From JAIVJG01 sp964236735 (GTDB lineage Bacteria > Acidobacteriota > Blastocatellia > Pyrinomonadales > Pyrinomonadaceae): 32,167 nt of DNA. Shown here piece by piece: positions 1-9,040 of this stretch. Made by a program: the position numbers and the translations under genes. Each line of letters begins with the position of its first letter. The first letter of the stretch is position 1. The notes beneath the pieces were generated by a model. The model did not search any database, had not been told where the DNA came from, and saw only the letters and a program-made list of their open reading frames with translations. The stretch lies in assembly GCA_964236735.1 (NCBI GenBank), contig CAXSFM010000030.1, forward strand, positions 1 to 32,167, in the 5' to 3' direction.

Positions 1-55
1 AAGTTCTGACCTCGAATTATCAGGCCGAGTACGGCAGATCGGGCGGCGGCTTCAT
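1..55. repeat. Terminal direct repeat identical to 32113-32167
   Basis: Bases 1-55 are the same as the last 55 bases. An exact length of 55 matches a common short-read assembly k-mer, so this is probably an assembly overlap rather than a biological terminal repeat. It lies in the receptor plug-domain codons. Confidence 0.95.
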
Positions 56-3035
56 CGCCCTCACGACGCGCTCCGGGACGAACGAGTTTCATGGTTCCGG
101 TCGTTACTTCCGGCGGCACGATAGCCTCAACGCCAATAACTATTTCAACAATGCCAGAAAGGTCGCCCGCCCGCTGTATCGCTTCAACTTTTATGGTTGG
201 GATTTCGGCGGCCCGGTCTATTTCCCGCGCTTCGGCGAGGGCGGCCCGAGCATCTGGAAGGGCAAAGACAAATTGTTCTTCTTCATCAGTCAGGAGTATT
301 ACAACCAGCTTGTGCCGCAGTTGGCATCGGTGAACATTCGCGTCCCGACCGCGCTTGAAAGAGCCGGAAACTTTTCGCAGTCGGTTGACGGCACCGGCAG
401 CAAGATTTACGTCAAAGACCCGCAATTAACGGGGACGTGCAGCGCGGCGAGTCAGGCAGCTTGCTTTCCGAACAATATCATCCCGACGAATCGCCTCTAC
501 AGTCCGGGCTTGTCGGTGCTCAATCTCTTCCCCTTGCCGAATACGACGGCGGGCGGCAACGTCTATAACTACACTTCGCAGGAGCCGAGCGCATATCCAC
601 GCAGCGAGAACATCATCCGCATGGATTGGCAGGCCAACTCCTCGACGCGCGTGAGCGGACGTTGGGTTCACAACAAAGACGATCAGCAATTCGCCTACGG
701 CACGACGACAGCTTCGTGGAATTTCCCTCTGACCATCACCGATAGAAAAAACGGGCCGGGCAACACGCTCTCGTTCACCGTGACGCACAACTTCGGCCCG
801 ACTCTCATCAACGAGTTCATCTACGGCGCGGGTCGTGGCGGCGTCACCATCGCGCCTTCGGATGACAAGGCGACTCGCGCCGCGACGGGCATCAACACGC
901 CCTTGCTCTATCCAGAGGCCAACACGCCCAACTTGATACCGAGCCTGCTCTTCGGCGGCATCGCGAATGTTGCCACGCCCGTCAACACGTCCGTCTTCGG
1001 CCCGTTCATCCAAAAGTTCGTCATCAATAATTTCATAGACAATCTGACGAAGGTGAAGGGCAATCACACCTTCAAGTTCGGCGTCTATTATCAGCGCGCC
1101 TCGAACTTCAGCAACTCGCAGAATCACGTCCAGAGCGATATTGATTTCACGAGCAATGCCAACAATCCGTTCAATAGCGGCTACACCTTCGCCAACGCTG
1201 CGCTCGGAGTCTATAACTCTTACACGCAGGCCAATGCGAAGATCAATCAGAGCTACTTCTACACAGACCTCTCATGGTATCTACAGGACAACTGGAAAAT
1301 CACGCCGCGCCTGACGCTCGATCTGGGGATGCGGTTCTCTCATTACTCGCCTTACGTCAACCGCGTCGGGCCTGAGAGTTTCTTTAATCCCGCTTTGTAC
1401 AATCCGGCGCAGGCGGTGCGCCTCTACCGGCCTGTCTGCGTCGGCGCTTCGACCTGCTCGGCGGGGCAGGCGACTTACCGCGCGATTGATCCGGCCACGG
1501 TTGGCACGCCGACGCTCGTCAATACACAACCCGGTTTTGTCGTCGGCAAGCTGGTGCCGAACTCGGGGAGTTTTACCAATGGCTTGGGAGTCAGCACCAA
1601 CGGCTATCCGCGCGGCGGCGTTGATCGTCATCTCATCCTGCCGCAACCAAGACTCGGCTTTGCCTGGGACGTGACGGGCAAACACAACACGATTATACGC
1701 GGCGGCGGCGGTATCAATTATGATCGCTATCGCAGCGATGTGACGGGAAACGCGGCGCAGAATCAGCCGTTCGTTTTGAATCCGACTTTGAACTTCGGCT
1801 TGCTGCAAGACATCACGCCCGGCGGCGGCGTGTTATCGCCATCCACCGTCGGCGGCACAGACAAGGGCGGAGATTTCCCGGCTGTCTATACCTATAGCCT
1901 CGGCGTGCAGCGTAAACTCTGGTTTCAGACTGTCGTAGATGTTTCCTACGTCGGATCGCAGTCGCGCCACCTGCCGCGCCGCAGCAATCTCAACGCTATC
2001 CCGTTCGGCACGACCTTCAGAGCGGCGGCGCAAGACCCGACCAAATACGCGGGCGGCATCATCCCGACAACGGAGCCAAATCTGCCGACGGCTTATCAAG
2101 CAGCCCAGGTCAGTTTCAGCGGAACCAACGCCCTCAGTCTCGATTTCCTGCGACCTTATCAAGGCTACGGCGACATCACCTATAACAACTTTGACGGCAA
2201 CTCGACCTACAACTCTTTGCAGGTCTCTGTCCAGCGACGTTTCACCAGGGGCTTGACCTTTGGCATCGCCTACACACTGTCAAAGGTGACGACCACCATC
2301 TCGGATAGCACGACCTTTACCAACATCACTGACCCCAGAGCCTACGACTATGGTCTGGCGGCCTTCGACCGCAAGCATTTCTTCGTCGCGAACTTTGTCT
2401 GGGAACTGCCGAAGGGCAGCCGGTTCTTAGGCCATAACGAATTCTCGCGCGCGGTCTTTGATAATTGGACGCTCTCCGGCATTACCTCCATCGCGACCGG
2501 CAATCCTGCCGAACTGACGCTCAGTCTTTCGGGGATTGACGCAGGCAATCGTCTGCTCGGCGCATTCACCAACGGCAATCTGGGCGGACAGCAGCCGCGC
2601 CTGCGCGTCAACGGCGATCCGCAGAACGCTCCGAATGAGATCAACATCTCAGCCTTCTCTGTTCCCGGCATCAACGATGTCGGCCCGTTCCCGCGCAACT
2701 ACCTACGCAACCCCGGCTTCAACAATCAAGACTTGACGCTCGCCAAAAACTTTCCCTTCGGGAAGGATGGACGCCGCTCCCTGCAATTGCGCGTTGAAGC
2801 CTTCAACGTCTTCAATCACACGCAGTTCTCCGGCGTGAACCGCACGACGAACATCGTCAACGGGTTGGGACAGGCCGCGAACAACGCGCAGTTTTTCAAT
2901 AACTTTAACGGCCTCACCATCACCAACAACTTGCGCCCCGCAGGGAATCAGGCTCTCCTCGGCACTTTCTTCGGAGAGTACAACGCAGCCCGCGACCCGC
3001 GCATCATCCAGCTTGCCGCGAAGCTCTATTTCTGA
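1..3035 (+). CDS. TonB-dependent receptor (Oar-like), C-terminal part, 5'-truncated by the window edge
   Basis: The reading frame is open from base 3 to the TAA-type end at 3035 with no start of its own; the methionine at 273 is internal. The first residues (VLTSNYQAEYGRSGGGF) are the end of the plug domain of Oar/OmpA-related TonB-dependent receptors. The remainder is a long beta-barrel rich in Asn, Gly, aromatic residues and alternating strands (for example RLTLDLGMRFSHYSPY and LQLRVEAFNVFNHTQFSG), ending in the typical aromatic C-terminus KLYF. These proteins sit in the outer membrane and are usually thought to import large substrates, often glycans or peptides, using TonB energy. The substrate cannot be read from the sequence. 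The N-terminal part at 31434-32167 overlaps it by 55 identical bases in the same frame, and together they would make 1237 residues, a normal family length. It precedes two DUF1080 genes on the same strand. Confidence 0.9.
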   Translation, partial: VLTSNYQAEYGRSGGGFIALTTRSGTNEFHGSGRYFRRHDSLNANNYFNNARKVARPLYRFNFYGWDFGGPVYFPRFGEGGPSIWKGKDKLFFFISQEYYNQLVPQLASVNIRVPTALERAGNFSQSVDGTGSKIYVKDPQLTGTCSAASQAACFPNNIIPTNRLYSPGLSVLNLFPLPNTTAGGNVYNYTSQEPSAYPRSENIIRMDWQANSSTRVSGRWVHNKDDQQFAYGTTTASWNFPLTITDRKNGPGNTLSFTVTHNFGPTLINEFIYGAGRGGVTIAPSDDKATRAATGINTPLLYPEANTPNLIPSLLFGGIANVATPVNTSVFGPFIQKFVINNFIDNLTKVKGNHTFKFGVYYQRASNFSNSQNHVQSDIDFTSNANNPFNSGYTFANAALGVYNSYTQANAKINQSYFYTDLSWYLQDNWKITPRLTLDLGMRFSHYSPYVNRVGPESFFNPALYNPAQAVRLYRPVCVGASTCSAGQATYRAIDPATVGTPTLVNTQPGFVVGKLVPNSGSFTNGLGVSTNGYPRGGVDRHLILPQPRLGFAWDVTGKHNTIIRGGGGINYDRYRSDVTGNAAQNQPFVLNPTLNFGLLQDITPGGGVLSPSTVGGTDKGGDFPAVYTYSLGVQRKLWFQTVVDVSYVGSQSRHLPRRSNLNAIPFGTTFRAAAQDPTKYAGGIIPTTEPNLPTAYQAAQVSFSGTNALSLDFLRPYQGYGDITYNNFDGNSTYNSLQVSVQRRFTRGLTFGIAYTLSKVTTTISDSTTFTNITDPRAYDYGLAAFDRKHFFVANFVWELPKGSRFLGHNEFSRAVFDNWTLSGITSIATGNPAELTLSLSGIDAGNRLLGAFTNGNLGGQQPRLRVNGDPQNAPNEINISAFSVPGINDVGPFPRNYLRNPGFNNQDLTLAKNFPFGKDGRRSLQLRVEAFNVFNHTQFSGVNRTTNIVNGLGQAANNAQFFNNFNGLTITNNLRPAGNQALLGTFFGEYNAARDPRIIQLAAKLYF

Positions 3036-3056
3036 TGCTTCGTTGGAGCTAACCAT

Positions 3057-3108
3057 CGCGTGTCATGTTCGTGCCCGTCTCTTTGATCGGGCACGAACAT
3101 GACACGCG
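3057..3108 (+). terminator. Perfect 21-bp hairpin after the receptor gene
   Basis: Arms at 3057-3077 and 3088-3108 are exact reverse complements, with a 10-base loop between them. The hairpin starts 21 bases after the receptor stop codon. No T-run follows, so it may be a terminator of the kind lacking a U-tract, or an mRNA 3'-end stabiliser. The stem is seen directly; the role is inferred. Confidence 0.5.
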
Positions 3109-3229
3109 GACTCCATCGAATCAGCCACATCTTTGACCCGACATCATTCAGTCGTCACCCGCAATCCGGCTTCATCTCCGAATAAGCTGTCAAACCAACA
3201 TTCACATCATCCGTGAGAAGGATCGTGCT

Positions 3230-4000
3230 ATGAAGAAACTATTTGTCTGCGTCGTCGTTTCGCTCTTACTTATCGCTTCCAACGTGTCGCTGGCCGCGCC
3301 GTCGAAAGACGATGGCTGGGTGTCTCTCTTCAACGGGCACAACTTCGACGGGTGGTACACCTATCTGCCCTCGACCGGCAAGAACAAAGACCCTAAAGGC
3401 GTCTTCAAAATGGAGAAGGGTGTCATTCACGTACTCGGTTTCCCTGCGACTGCGGAGAAGCAGGAGTTCGGCTATCTCGCGACGGACAAGGAGTATTCAC
3501 ACTGCCGCGTCCGCGCAGAATTCAAGTGGGGCGTGACGCGCTTCCCGCCGCGCACGGAGGATAAGAGGGACAGCGGCTTGCTCTACTATTTCGTCGGGCC
3601 GGACAAGATTTGGCCGCGCGCGCTTGAGTCGCAGATTCAGGAAACAGATGTCGGCGATTTGTGGATACTTGATGGCGCGACGATCACCACGAAAATTGAG
3701 ACGCCAAACTATCCGATGTATGTCCTATCCGGCCCTTTGAAGACGCAGAGCAGCGGTCGCATCATCAAGTTCGGCGACTTCGAGGATCGCAACGCCTGGA
3801 ACACAGTCGAGGTGATTCTTGACGGCGATAAGATTACGCATCTGGTCAACGGTCGGGCGGTGATGCGCGCTTGGGATTTGAAGCAGCCCGATCCGCAAGA
3901 CCCGTCCAAGACGATTCCTCTCGATCACGGTCGCCTCATGCTGCAAGCGGAGGGCGCGGAACTCTGGTTTCGCAACGTGCAGATGAAGCCTCTGCCATAG
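3230..4000 (+). CDS. Secreted DUF1080 protein (3-keto-disaccharide hydrolase family), first of two
   Basis: A 256-residue protein with an N-terminal signal peptide (MKKLFVCVVVSLLLIASNVSLAA), probably cleaved near residue 23. The body starts with the family hallmark WVSLFNGHNFDGWY and continues as a concanavalin-like beta-sandwich with DSGLLYYF, ESQIQETDVGDLW, WNTVEVILDGDKITHLVNG and ending in ELWFRNVQMKPLP. DUF1080 (PF06439) proteins are named 3-keto-disaccharide hydrolases and are frequent near Gfo/Idh/MocA dehydrogenases and sugar uptake systems. A GAGAAGG ribosome site precedes the ATG. It lies 59 bases before a second DUF1080 gene and downstream of the TonB receptor. It may hydrolyse an oxidised glycoside in the periplasm; this activity is family inference. 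Confidence 0.88.
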   Translation: MKKLFVCVVVSLLLIASNVSLAAPSKDDGWVSLFNGHNFDGWYTYLPSTGKNKDPKGVFKMEKGVIHVLGFPATAEKQEFGYLATDKEYSHCRVRAEFKWGVTRFPPRTEDKRDSGLLYYFVGPDKIWPRALESQIQETDVGDLWILDGATITTKIETPNYPMYVLSGPLKTQSSGRIIKFGDFEDRNAWNTVEVILDGDKITHLVNGRAVMRAWDLKQPDPQDPSKTIPLDHGRLMLQAEGAELWFRNVQMKPLP

Positions 4001-4059
4001 CTCATCAATGACAGGAAAGACTGTTCACCAACATCATCCATCGCCGCATTAAAAGTTGT

Positions 4060-4830
4060 ATGCAAAACTCAAAAGCACTCGGTTCATCGCTCGCCCTTGT
4101 CATCTCCGCGCTCATCCTTGGTGCGATTCTTTTCAGCAGCGCGTCAGGCCAGAACCCTCAACAACCTTCCCTCGTCGAGCCGAAGGTGGTTGACCCCGGG
4201 CCGGTCGGCGGCCCGCCGGGTGATGCCATTGTTTTATTCGACGGCAAAGACAGTTCGTCATGGCGCGGCGCGGACGGCGGCGCGGCCAAGTGGCCGGTGA
4301 AAGACGGCGTGCTGACGGTCGGCGCTTACACGGGCAACATCTCAACGAAGCAGGAGTTCGGCGACGTGCAGTTGCACATCGAATGGGCGACGCCGCGCGA
4401 AGTCGCGGGCGAAGGGCAGGGACGCGGCAACAGCGGAGTCTTTTTGATGGGACGCTACGAGGTGCAGATATTGGACTCCTACATCAATAAAACTTACTTC
4501 GACGGTCAGGCAGCGGCGGTTTACAAACAGTATGCGCCGCTCGTCAACGCTTCGCGTCGTCCGGGCGAGTGGCAAAGCTACGACATCATCTTCCACGCCC
4601 CGGCCTTCGACGCGCAGGGCAAAGTGACGAAGCGCGCGCGCCTCACAGTCTTCCACAACGGCGTGCTCGTGCAGGACAACGTGGAACTGTTAGGTTCAAC
4701 TTCACTGAAAGGCGGCACCGCGCCCGATACCTCCGTCACCTACACGAGCCATCCTCCGAAAGCTTCGCTCGTGCTGCAAGACCATCACAATCCCGTCCGC
4801 TACCGCAACATTTGGGTGAGGTCGTTGTAG
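4060..4830 (+). CDS. Secreted DUF1080 protein, second of two
   Basis: A 256-residue protein with a hydrophobic N-terminal export signal (about residues 8-30, ALVISALILGAILFSSASG) and a Pro-rich linker before IVLFDGKDSSSWRG, the DUF1080 entry motif. Further family features are KWPVKDGVLTV, FGDVQLHIEWATP, GRGNSGVFLMGRYEVQILDSY and the C-terminal HHNPVRYRNIWVR. The NSGVFL and EVQILDS block is the conserved core of the sugar-binding fold. It differs clearly from the preceding paralogue, so the pair is not a recent tandem duplication and may act on different linkages. The likely role is periplasmic hydrolysis of a 3-keto-sugar glycoside (family inference). A hairpin repeat element begins 6 bases after its stop codon. 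Confidence 0.88.
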   Translation: MQNSKALGSSLALVISALILGAILFSSASGQNPQQPSLVEPKVVDPGPVGGPPGDAIVLFDGKDSSSWRGADGGAAKWPVKDGVLTVGAYTGNISTKQEFGDVQLHIEWATPREVAGEGQGRGNSGVFLMGRYEVQILDSYINKTYFDGQAAAVYKQYAPLVNASRRPGEWQSYDIIFHAPAFDAQGKVTKRARLTVFHNGVLVQDNVELLGSTSLKGGTAPDTSVTYTSHPPKASLVLQDHHNPVRYRNIWVRSL

Positions 4831-4835
4831 GCAGT

Positions 4836-4998
4836 CTACTGCGGGTAGCAAATGAATGCGGGCAGAGATTCACCACAGAGGACACAGAGAGGCACAGAGG
4901 AGACCATCAACTCTCCGCTCTTTCCTCTGTGCCTCTCTGTGTCCTCTGTGGTGAACATTCTTTCTTTCAAGTCGCACTCAATCGCAAATCGCTATAAG
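4836..4998 (+). repeat. CACAGAGG hairpin repeat element, copy 1
   Basis: A 163-bp dispersed element. The outer parts match copy 2 (9041-9203) in the same orientation and copy 3 (13306-13480) in reverse: a left end TACTGCGGGTAGCAAATGAA and a right end ending TCGCAAATCGCTATAAG. The core is a perfect inverted repeat with 33-bp arms at 4869-4901 and 4923-4955 around a 21-base loop. Small ORFs reading through it (TTEDTERH-type peptides) are by-products of the repeat. It has no transposase and resembles a MITE/REPIN-like non-autonomous element. Confidence 0.85.
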
Positions 4999-5356
4999 TT
5001 CTTACAAAACTTTCCATGCCTACAAACCAAAAACCTTGACGCTAGACACGCTGTTCCATAAAGTACGCACCGCAAAGGCGCACATCCGAAAACGGGCAGT
5101 CTGATTCCGGCTGCCCGCCTGCATTCCAACTATCCCGGCGTATCTTACGCAGTCTCTTGGTAGTTATCGGACGCTTCATCGGAAAGTCATCATTGCTCTG
5201 CAAATCAGAGAAGATGCAGGAAATTTATTGACGTTTGAACTTCTATCTTGACCATCCTGCATTGACATCCCCCGTCTGAGCCACCACTTGATACTGAAGC
5301 CGTTTTGCTCGAATGGCCGGCGTAAAATTCCGCAGGCGCGAGAAAAGGGAGACATC
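4999..5356. other. Intergenic region without a gene
   Basis: This stretch lies between repeat copy 1 and the start of the secreted protein. It contains a weak sigma70-like pair, TTGACG at 5036-5041 and TAAAGT at 5059-5064 with 17 bases between, about 290 bases before the gene. It also contains a 7-bp stem at 5093-5099/5111-5117. No convincing coding frame was seen. Confidence 0.4.
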
Positions 5357-6694
5357 ATGTGTAGTTTGATTTTGACGAAACAAACGCTGATCAATTTTTG
5401 TCTGCTCGTCGCCGTTTTGCTTTGCGCGTCGAACCAGATTTCAGCCCAGATCAACATCGGGGGCATCAACATCTCGAAACCCAAACGTGCGAACAAGCCG
5501 AACACGAGTCAACCGGAGCGAACAACGTCGAATAAATCCGACGCTGCAACATCGAACGTGAATACCGGCGCGCAGGAAGACGCGCAAACCAATCCCAATG
5601 CGCCGGCTGATTACAACGCCAACTTGAATGTAGGCGATCAGGCGATTGCCGTTGATCGTTTCAGAGACGTTGAGGGGGTCAGAATCGTCGGTAAATCCGG
5701 CGCGGCATACAAAGTCGCCAAACTAAATTCTCCGAATGGGGTTCAATGGTACAGCTCAAATTCCGTCTATCCGTATTACGACAGTCGGGCGTTCGATGAG
5801 ATCATGTACAACTACAAAAGATACGTCACGCCTTACCTGCCGTGTTATGGCAAGAAGCATAATCTCGATTCGGAAAAAGTGACCATCGAAGGTTACAACG
5901 CTTTCGGAGCGCGTCACTTCGACAATGGGCCGGAGGCACAGCAAACGCTGCAAGCCGAGCAGCCGAAGTTGGCGGAACTCGAAGGTTTGTTGAAGAGCAA
6001 ACTCGGCGGCAGCGCGCCGAACACTTATCTGGAATATCTCTCGAACCCCTCCATCGTCGCGGAGATCGTCACACAGCGCGCAGAATATCTGAGATGCGTG
6101 GTCGGAGCGGAAGAAGACAAGCCTGATTTTCGTCTCCCCGTTTTTCTCTCCGACATCAAGAAGGCGCAGGGCGAAGCCGCAAGATACGCTCCCGGAGAAT
6201 TTCTATATCTCGTCAGCGCGGGAGCTTCGAGCGAGGCGTTGCTGCGCGCCGTCTCGCATCGTGCGCGTGAAGAGTGGGCGAAACAGTGGCTGAAAAATCC
6301 CGCCTCGCGCGCCGAGTTCGATACCGAGTGGGACAAGCTGGCAGCCATCGCAGCCAAGAAAATTCCGGCTTACAAACCTTCGCCGGCGAGCTTTCAATTT
6401 CGCGACCCCGCCGGCGAGAGACTTTTGATGGGCGCTCTCAAAAATCCCTCGACGCTCAAGATTTTCCGCACGGGATCGGACACCGCCGGTTGGAACATTG
6501 AGAAAGGCAACAACGAAATACTGCCGAGTTATCGTTACAAGACCGTGCGCGTCTATCTGCGCGACCCGAACGACGATCATCCTTACTGCCGCGTCGTCTC
6601 GGCGCGCATCAAGCAGGACTACGCGGGCGGCGGCAGGTACAACCCGGAGGTTTATCGTTCAAGCGTGAGCGAAGAAATCTACGGCTGCCCGTAA
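5357..6694 (+). CDS. Secreted hypothetical protein with a possible Tudor-like small barrel
   Basis: The chosen start gives 445 residues with a clear signal peptide (hydrophobic stretch INFCLLVAVLLCASNQISAQ). An AAGGGAG ribosome site lies just before this ATG; the longer frame from 5288 adds a charged leader that would bury the signal. After cleavage comes a low-complexity Asn/Thr/Ser/Lys linker of about 70 residues. Next is a segment beginning NVGDQAIAVDRFRDVEGVRI and continuing to WYSSNSVYPYYD, which looks like a small Tudor/chromo-like barrel (VGDxxxA...WY...V). A helical, charged middle and a Cys-containing C-terminus (HPYCRVV, IYGCP) follow. I do not recognise the family and assign no function. 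It is convergent with the next gene, with only 20 bases between stops. Confidence 0.75.
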   Translation: MCSLILTKQTLINFCLLVAVLLCASNQISAQINIGGINISKPKRANKPNTSQPERTTSNKSDAATSNVNTGAQEDAQTNPNAPADYNANLNVGDQAIAVDRFRDVEGVRIVGKSGAAYKVAKLNSPNGVQWYSSNSVYPYYDSRAFDEIMYNYKRYVTPYLPCYGKKHNLDSEKVTIEGYNAFGARHFDNGPEAQQTLQAEQPKLAELEGLLKSKLGGSAPNTYLEYLSNPSIVAEIVTQRAEYLRCVVGAEEDKPDFRLPVFLSDIKKAQGEAARYAPGEFLYLVSAGASSEALLRAVSHRAREEWAKQWLKNPASRAEFDTEWDKLAAIAAKKIPAYKPSPASFQFRDPAGERLLMGALKNPSTLKIFRTGSDTAGWNIEKGNNEILPSYRYKTVRVYLRDPNDDHPYCRVVSARIKQDYAGGGRYNPEVYRSSVSEEIYGCP

Positions 6695-6714
6695 GCTGAC
6701 GAAACTATTTCGCG

Positions 6715-9024
6715 CTACTGCGAGCCGAGACGTAAATTGAAACCGATCCGCGCGAGGAGCGGCGCGCCTAAAGTAGTGACGGGCGTGCGACCGATTTCGT
6801 AACGCTGATTAAGCAAATTTTCAACCGCCCCGAATAGCTCGAAGTGGCGCGCGATGCGACGCGACGCGAGGACATCCATCGTGAAGTAGCGGCCAAGCCG
6901 GAGACGGTTCTGGTCGTCGTCAAACTGCGCGTCCGACGCACGAGCCTGCCATCCGAAATTGATGCGCGCGGGATTGGCGTAGCGCATTTGAAAAGTCAGT
7001 TGATGCCGCGCGACCTGCGGAATGAGCAGCCCCTCAAGCGCGACGTTCGCGGGAAATTTCAACACTACGGAATCCGCAAACTGATAGCCGCCCGACATCA
7101 TCCAGTGCGCGCCGACGTGCGCTTCCGATTCAATCTCGACGCCGCGCGTGCGCGTGCGTCCCAGATTTTGTCTCTGCCTCGTGATGAGCGCGGGCGTGAC
7201 GTTCAAAGTCACGTTGGCGATGGGGCGATTAATCTCCGTCCAGTAGAACGCGCCGCGAGTTTTGACTCGCCCGTTCAGCGGCGACACGCTCACGCCTGCT
7301 TCACCGCCCGTCAATCTTTCGGCGCGCAAATTTTCGTTCGCCAAAGTTAAGACATCGCCGACGCGAAACGCCCTGTACAACTCGTTGAGCGTCGGCTGGC
7401 GAAAGGCGCGATAGGCTGATGCCGTGAGCGAGACGCACTCGCTCACTTTGTAGAGCGCGGAGAGTTGCGGGCTGAAGGCTGTTTCGGTGCGGTCGGGAAA
7501 TGAGCTAACCGTCGCCGGTGCGCCTTGCCTGAGCGGGCGACTCGCAGAGAGCGCGCGATAGTTTCGCCAGCGATCAAAGCGCACGCCGAGCGTCACAAAC
7601 AGGCGCGTGACGGGGTGGAAAATGTCTTCCGCGAACAAGCCGACGGAACGCTCGCGCCCGCCTGCACCGACGAGAGACGTTGGACGGCCTTGCGCGAAGA
7701 CTATCTCGTCGCTTGCGCCGCGCACTTCGCGCCCGTCCAGACCGGCGACGAGCGTGTGCCGCTCGCCCAAGCTGCGCGACCACTGCGAGGTGAAGCCGAC
7801 AAATTGCGAAGGCGAACGCTGCACGCGCGTCAACGCTTCGCTGTTTCTGTCGGACGCGACGGCGGAAAAGTTTTGATCGAAGAGTTCCGTCCCGCCGTAA
7901 GCTCGCCATGAAAGCGCGCCAACATTTTTTGACTGCCAGTCGCCGCCCGCGCTCAACTGCCGGATGTGCGTCCGGTTCGTTTGCAGAGGCGTCCCGTTGG
8001 TTCTCGACTCGCCGAACAACGCGCCGCGCACAAACAAGCGCCCCGCATCGTTGAATTTCCTTTCGAGCGTGAGATCAAGCGTCGCGTGCCGCGAACTGGC
8101 GGGCGTGTCAACGCTGCCCCGCTCCCCTTCGGCGACGAGGATGTAACCGTCCGTGCGAAATGTCTCCGCCGCGAGCGTCGCGCCCCAACCCCCTTTGCTT
8201 CCGCTCATCAACAGAGAGGCGTCGGGCGTCCGCTCGTTTCCGTATGAGGCTTCAAGGTCAAGCGTGCGCGTCGTAGTCTTTCGCGTGACGACCTGCACCA
8301 CGCCGCCGAGCGCCGCGCTGCCGTAGAGGCTCGACGCGCCGCCGCGCAAGACCTCGATGCGTTCGACGGACGCGCGCGGAACGCGGCTCCAGTAAATCCA
8401 GCCGCCGAACGGATCATTGAGCGGCACGCCGTCAACCAGCACCACCGCGCGACTCGCGCCGCTTGCGCCCGTCCCGCGCAGAGAGACGCCCTGCGTAGTC
8501 GGGTTGGACGTGCGGCTGCCCGCACGACGGAATAGTTGAAAGCCTGCGACCTGTCTGAGCGCGTCGTCAATTGTGGCGGCGGCAGTCGTCGCCAGAGTCT
8601 CGGATGTCAGGACGGTGACGCTCGCCGCCGTCTCGTCCACGCGCGTCGCGCTGCGCTTCGCCGTCACCGTGACCTGCTCGGAAGCAAGCTGCGGCGTGAG
8701 AATGATTTCCAGATTCGCCGTGTGGCTCGCATTTTCTTCCCACGGTCGCGTCGCCTCTGCGAACCCGCGCGCGCGTATCACCAACTTTCCTTCATGGCCT
8801 TTCACGTCGTTGAAAGCAAACTCTCCGGCCACGCCCGTCGTCGTGCGTGCGGTCATGGATATGGAGATGTAGAGCAAGACCTCTGCGCCCGCGACCGGCG
8901 CACCCGTTTCGTCTCTGACCGTGCCCGCGATGCTTCCAACTTGAAGAGATTGAATCGGCGCAGCCGCACCGCGCGCGCAGCAGAGAGACAAGATCATCAA
9001 GACAGTTAAAATAAAGTTAACCAT
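6715..9024 (-). CDS. TonB-dependent receptor (BtuB/siderophore-receptor type) with N-terminal carboxypeptidase-regulatory domain
   Basis: A 769-residue outer-membrane receptor. It has a signal peptide to about residue 21. A carboxypeptidase-regulatory-like beta-sandwich follows at about residues 28-110 (SIAGTVRDETGAPVAGAEV). A plug domain spans about 120-245, with ATIDDALRQVAGF, GVSLRGTGASGASRAVVLVDG and VERIEVLRGGASSLYGSAALGG. The rest is a 22-strand-type barrel with late motifs EIESEAHVGAHW and GAVENLLNQRYE. The plug motifs are those of classical cobalamin/siderophore/metal-chelate receptors rather than the Oar type at the window ends. Substrate unknown. Repeat copy 2 lies 16 bases upstream of the start codon, so the promoter must be within or beyond the repeat. 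The ribosome site is weak. Confidence 0.9.
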   Translation of the reverse strand: MVNFILTVLMILSLCCARGAAAPIQSLQVGSIAGTVRDETGAPVAGAEVLLYISISMTARTTTGVAGEFAFNDVKGHEGKLVIRARGFAEATRPWEENASHTANLEIILTPQLASEQVTVTAKRSATRVDETAASVTVLTSETLATTAAATIDDALRQVAGFQLFRRAGSRTSNPTTQGVSLRGTGASGASRAVVLVDGVPLNDPFGGWIYWSRVPRASVERIEVLRGGASSLYGSAALGGVVQVVTRKTTTRTLDLEASYGNERTPDASLLMSGSKGGWGATLAAETFRTDGYILVAEGERGSVDTPASSRHATLDLTLERKFNDAGRLFVRGALFGESRTNGTPLQTNRTHIRQLSAGGDWQSKNVGALSWRAYGGTELFDQNFSAVASDRNSEALTRVQRSPSQFVGFTSQWSRSLGERHTLVAGLDGREVRGASDEIVFAQGRPTSLVGAGGRERSVGLFAEDIFHPVTRLFVTLGVRFDRWRNYRALSASRPLRQGAPATVSSFPDRTETAFSPQLSALYKVSECVSLTASAYRAFRQPTLNELYRAFRVGDVLTLANENLRAERLTGGEAGVSVSPLNGRVKTRGAFYWTEINRPIANVTLNVTPALITRQRQNLGRTRTRGVEIESEAHVGAHWMMSGGYQFADSVVLKFPANVALEGLLIPQVARHQLTFQMRYANPARINFGWQARASDAQFDDDQNRLRLGRYFTMDVLASRRIARHFELFGAVENLLNQRYEIGRTPVTTLGAPLLARIGFNLRLGSQ

Positions 9025-9040
9025 TGGCTCGCGCTCACGC

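Noticed and set aside
4852..5061. Small ORFs through the hairpin repeat (also 9024-9257)
   Set aside because: They are translations of the palindromic repeat and occur with each copy; no ribosome site and no independent conservation.
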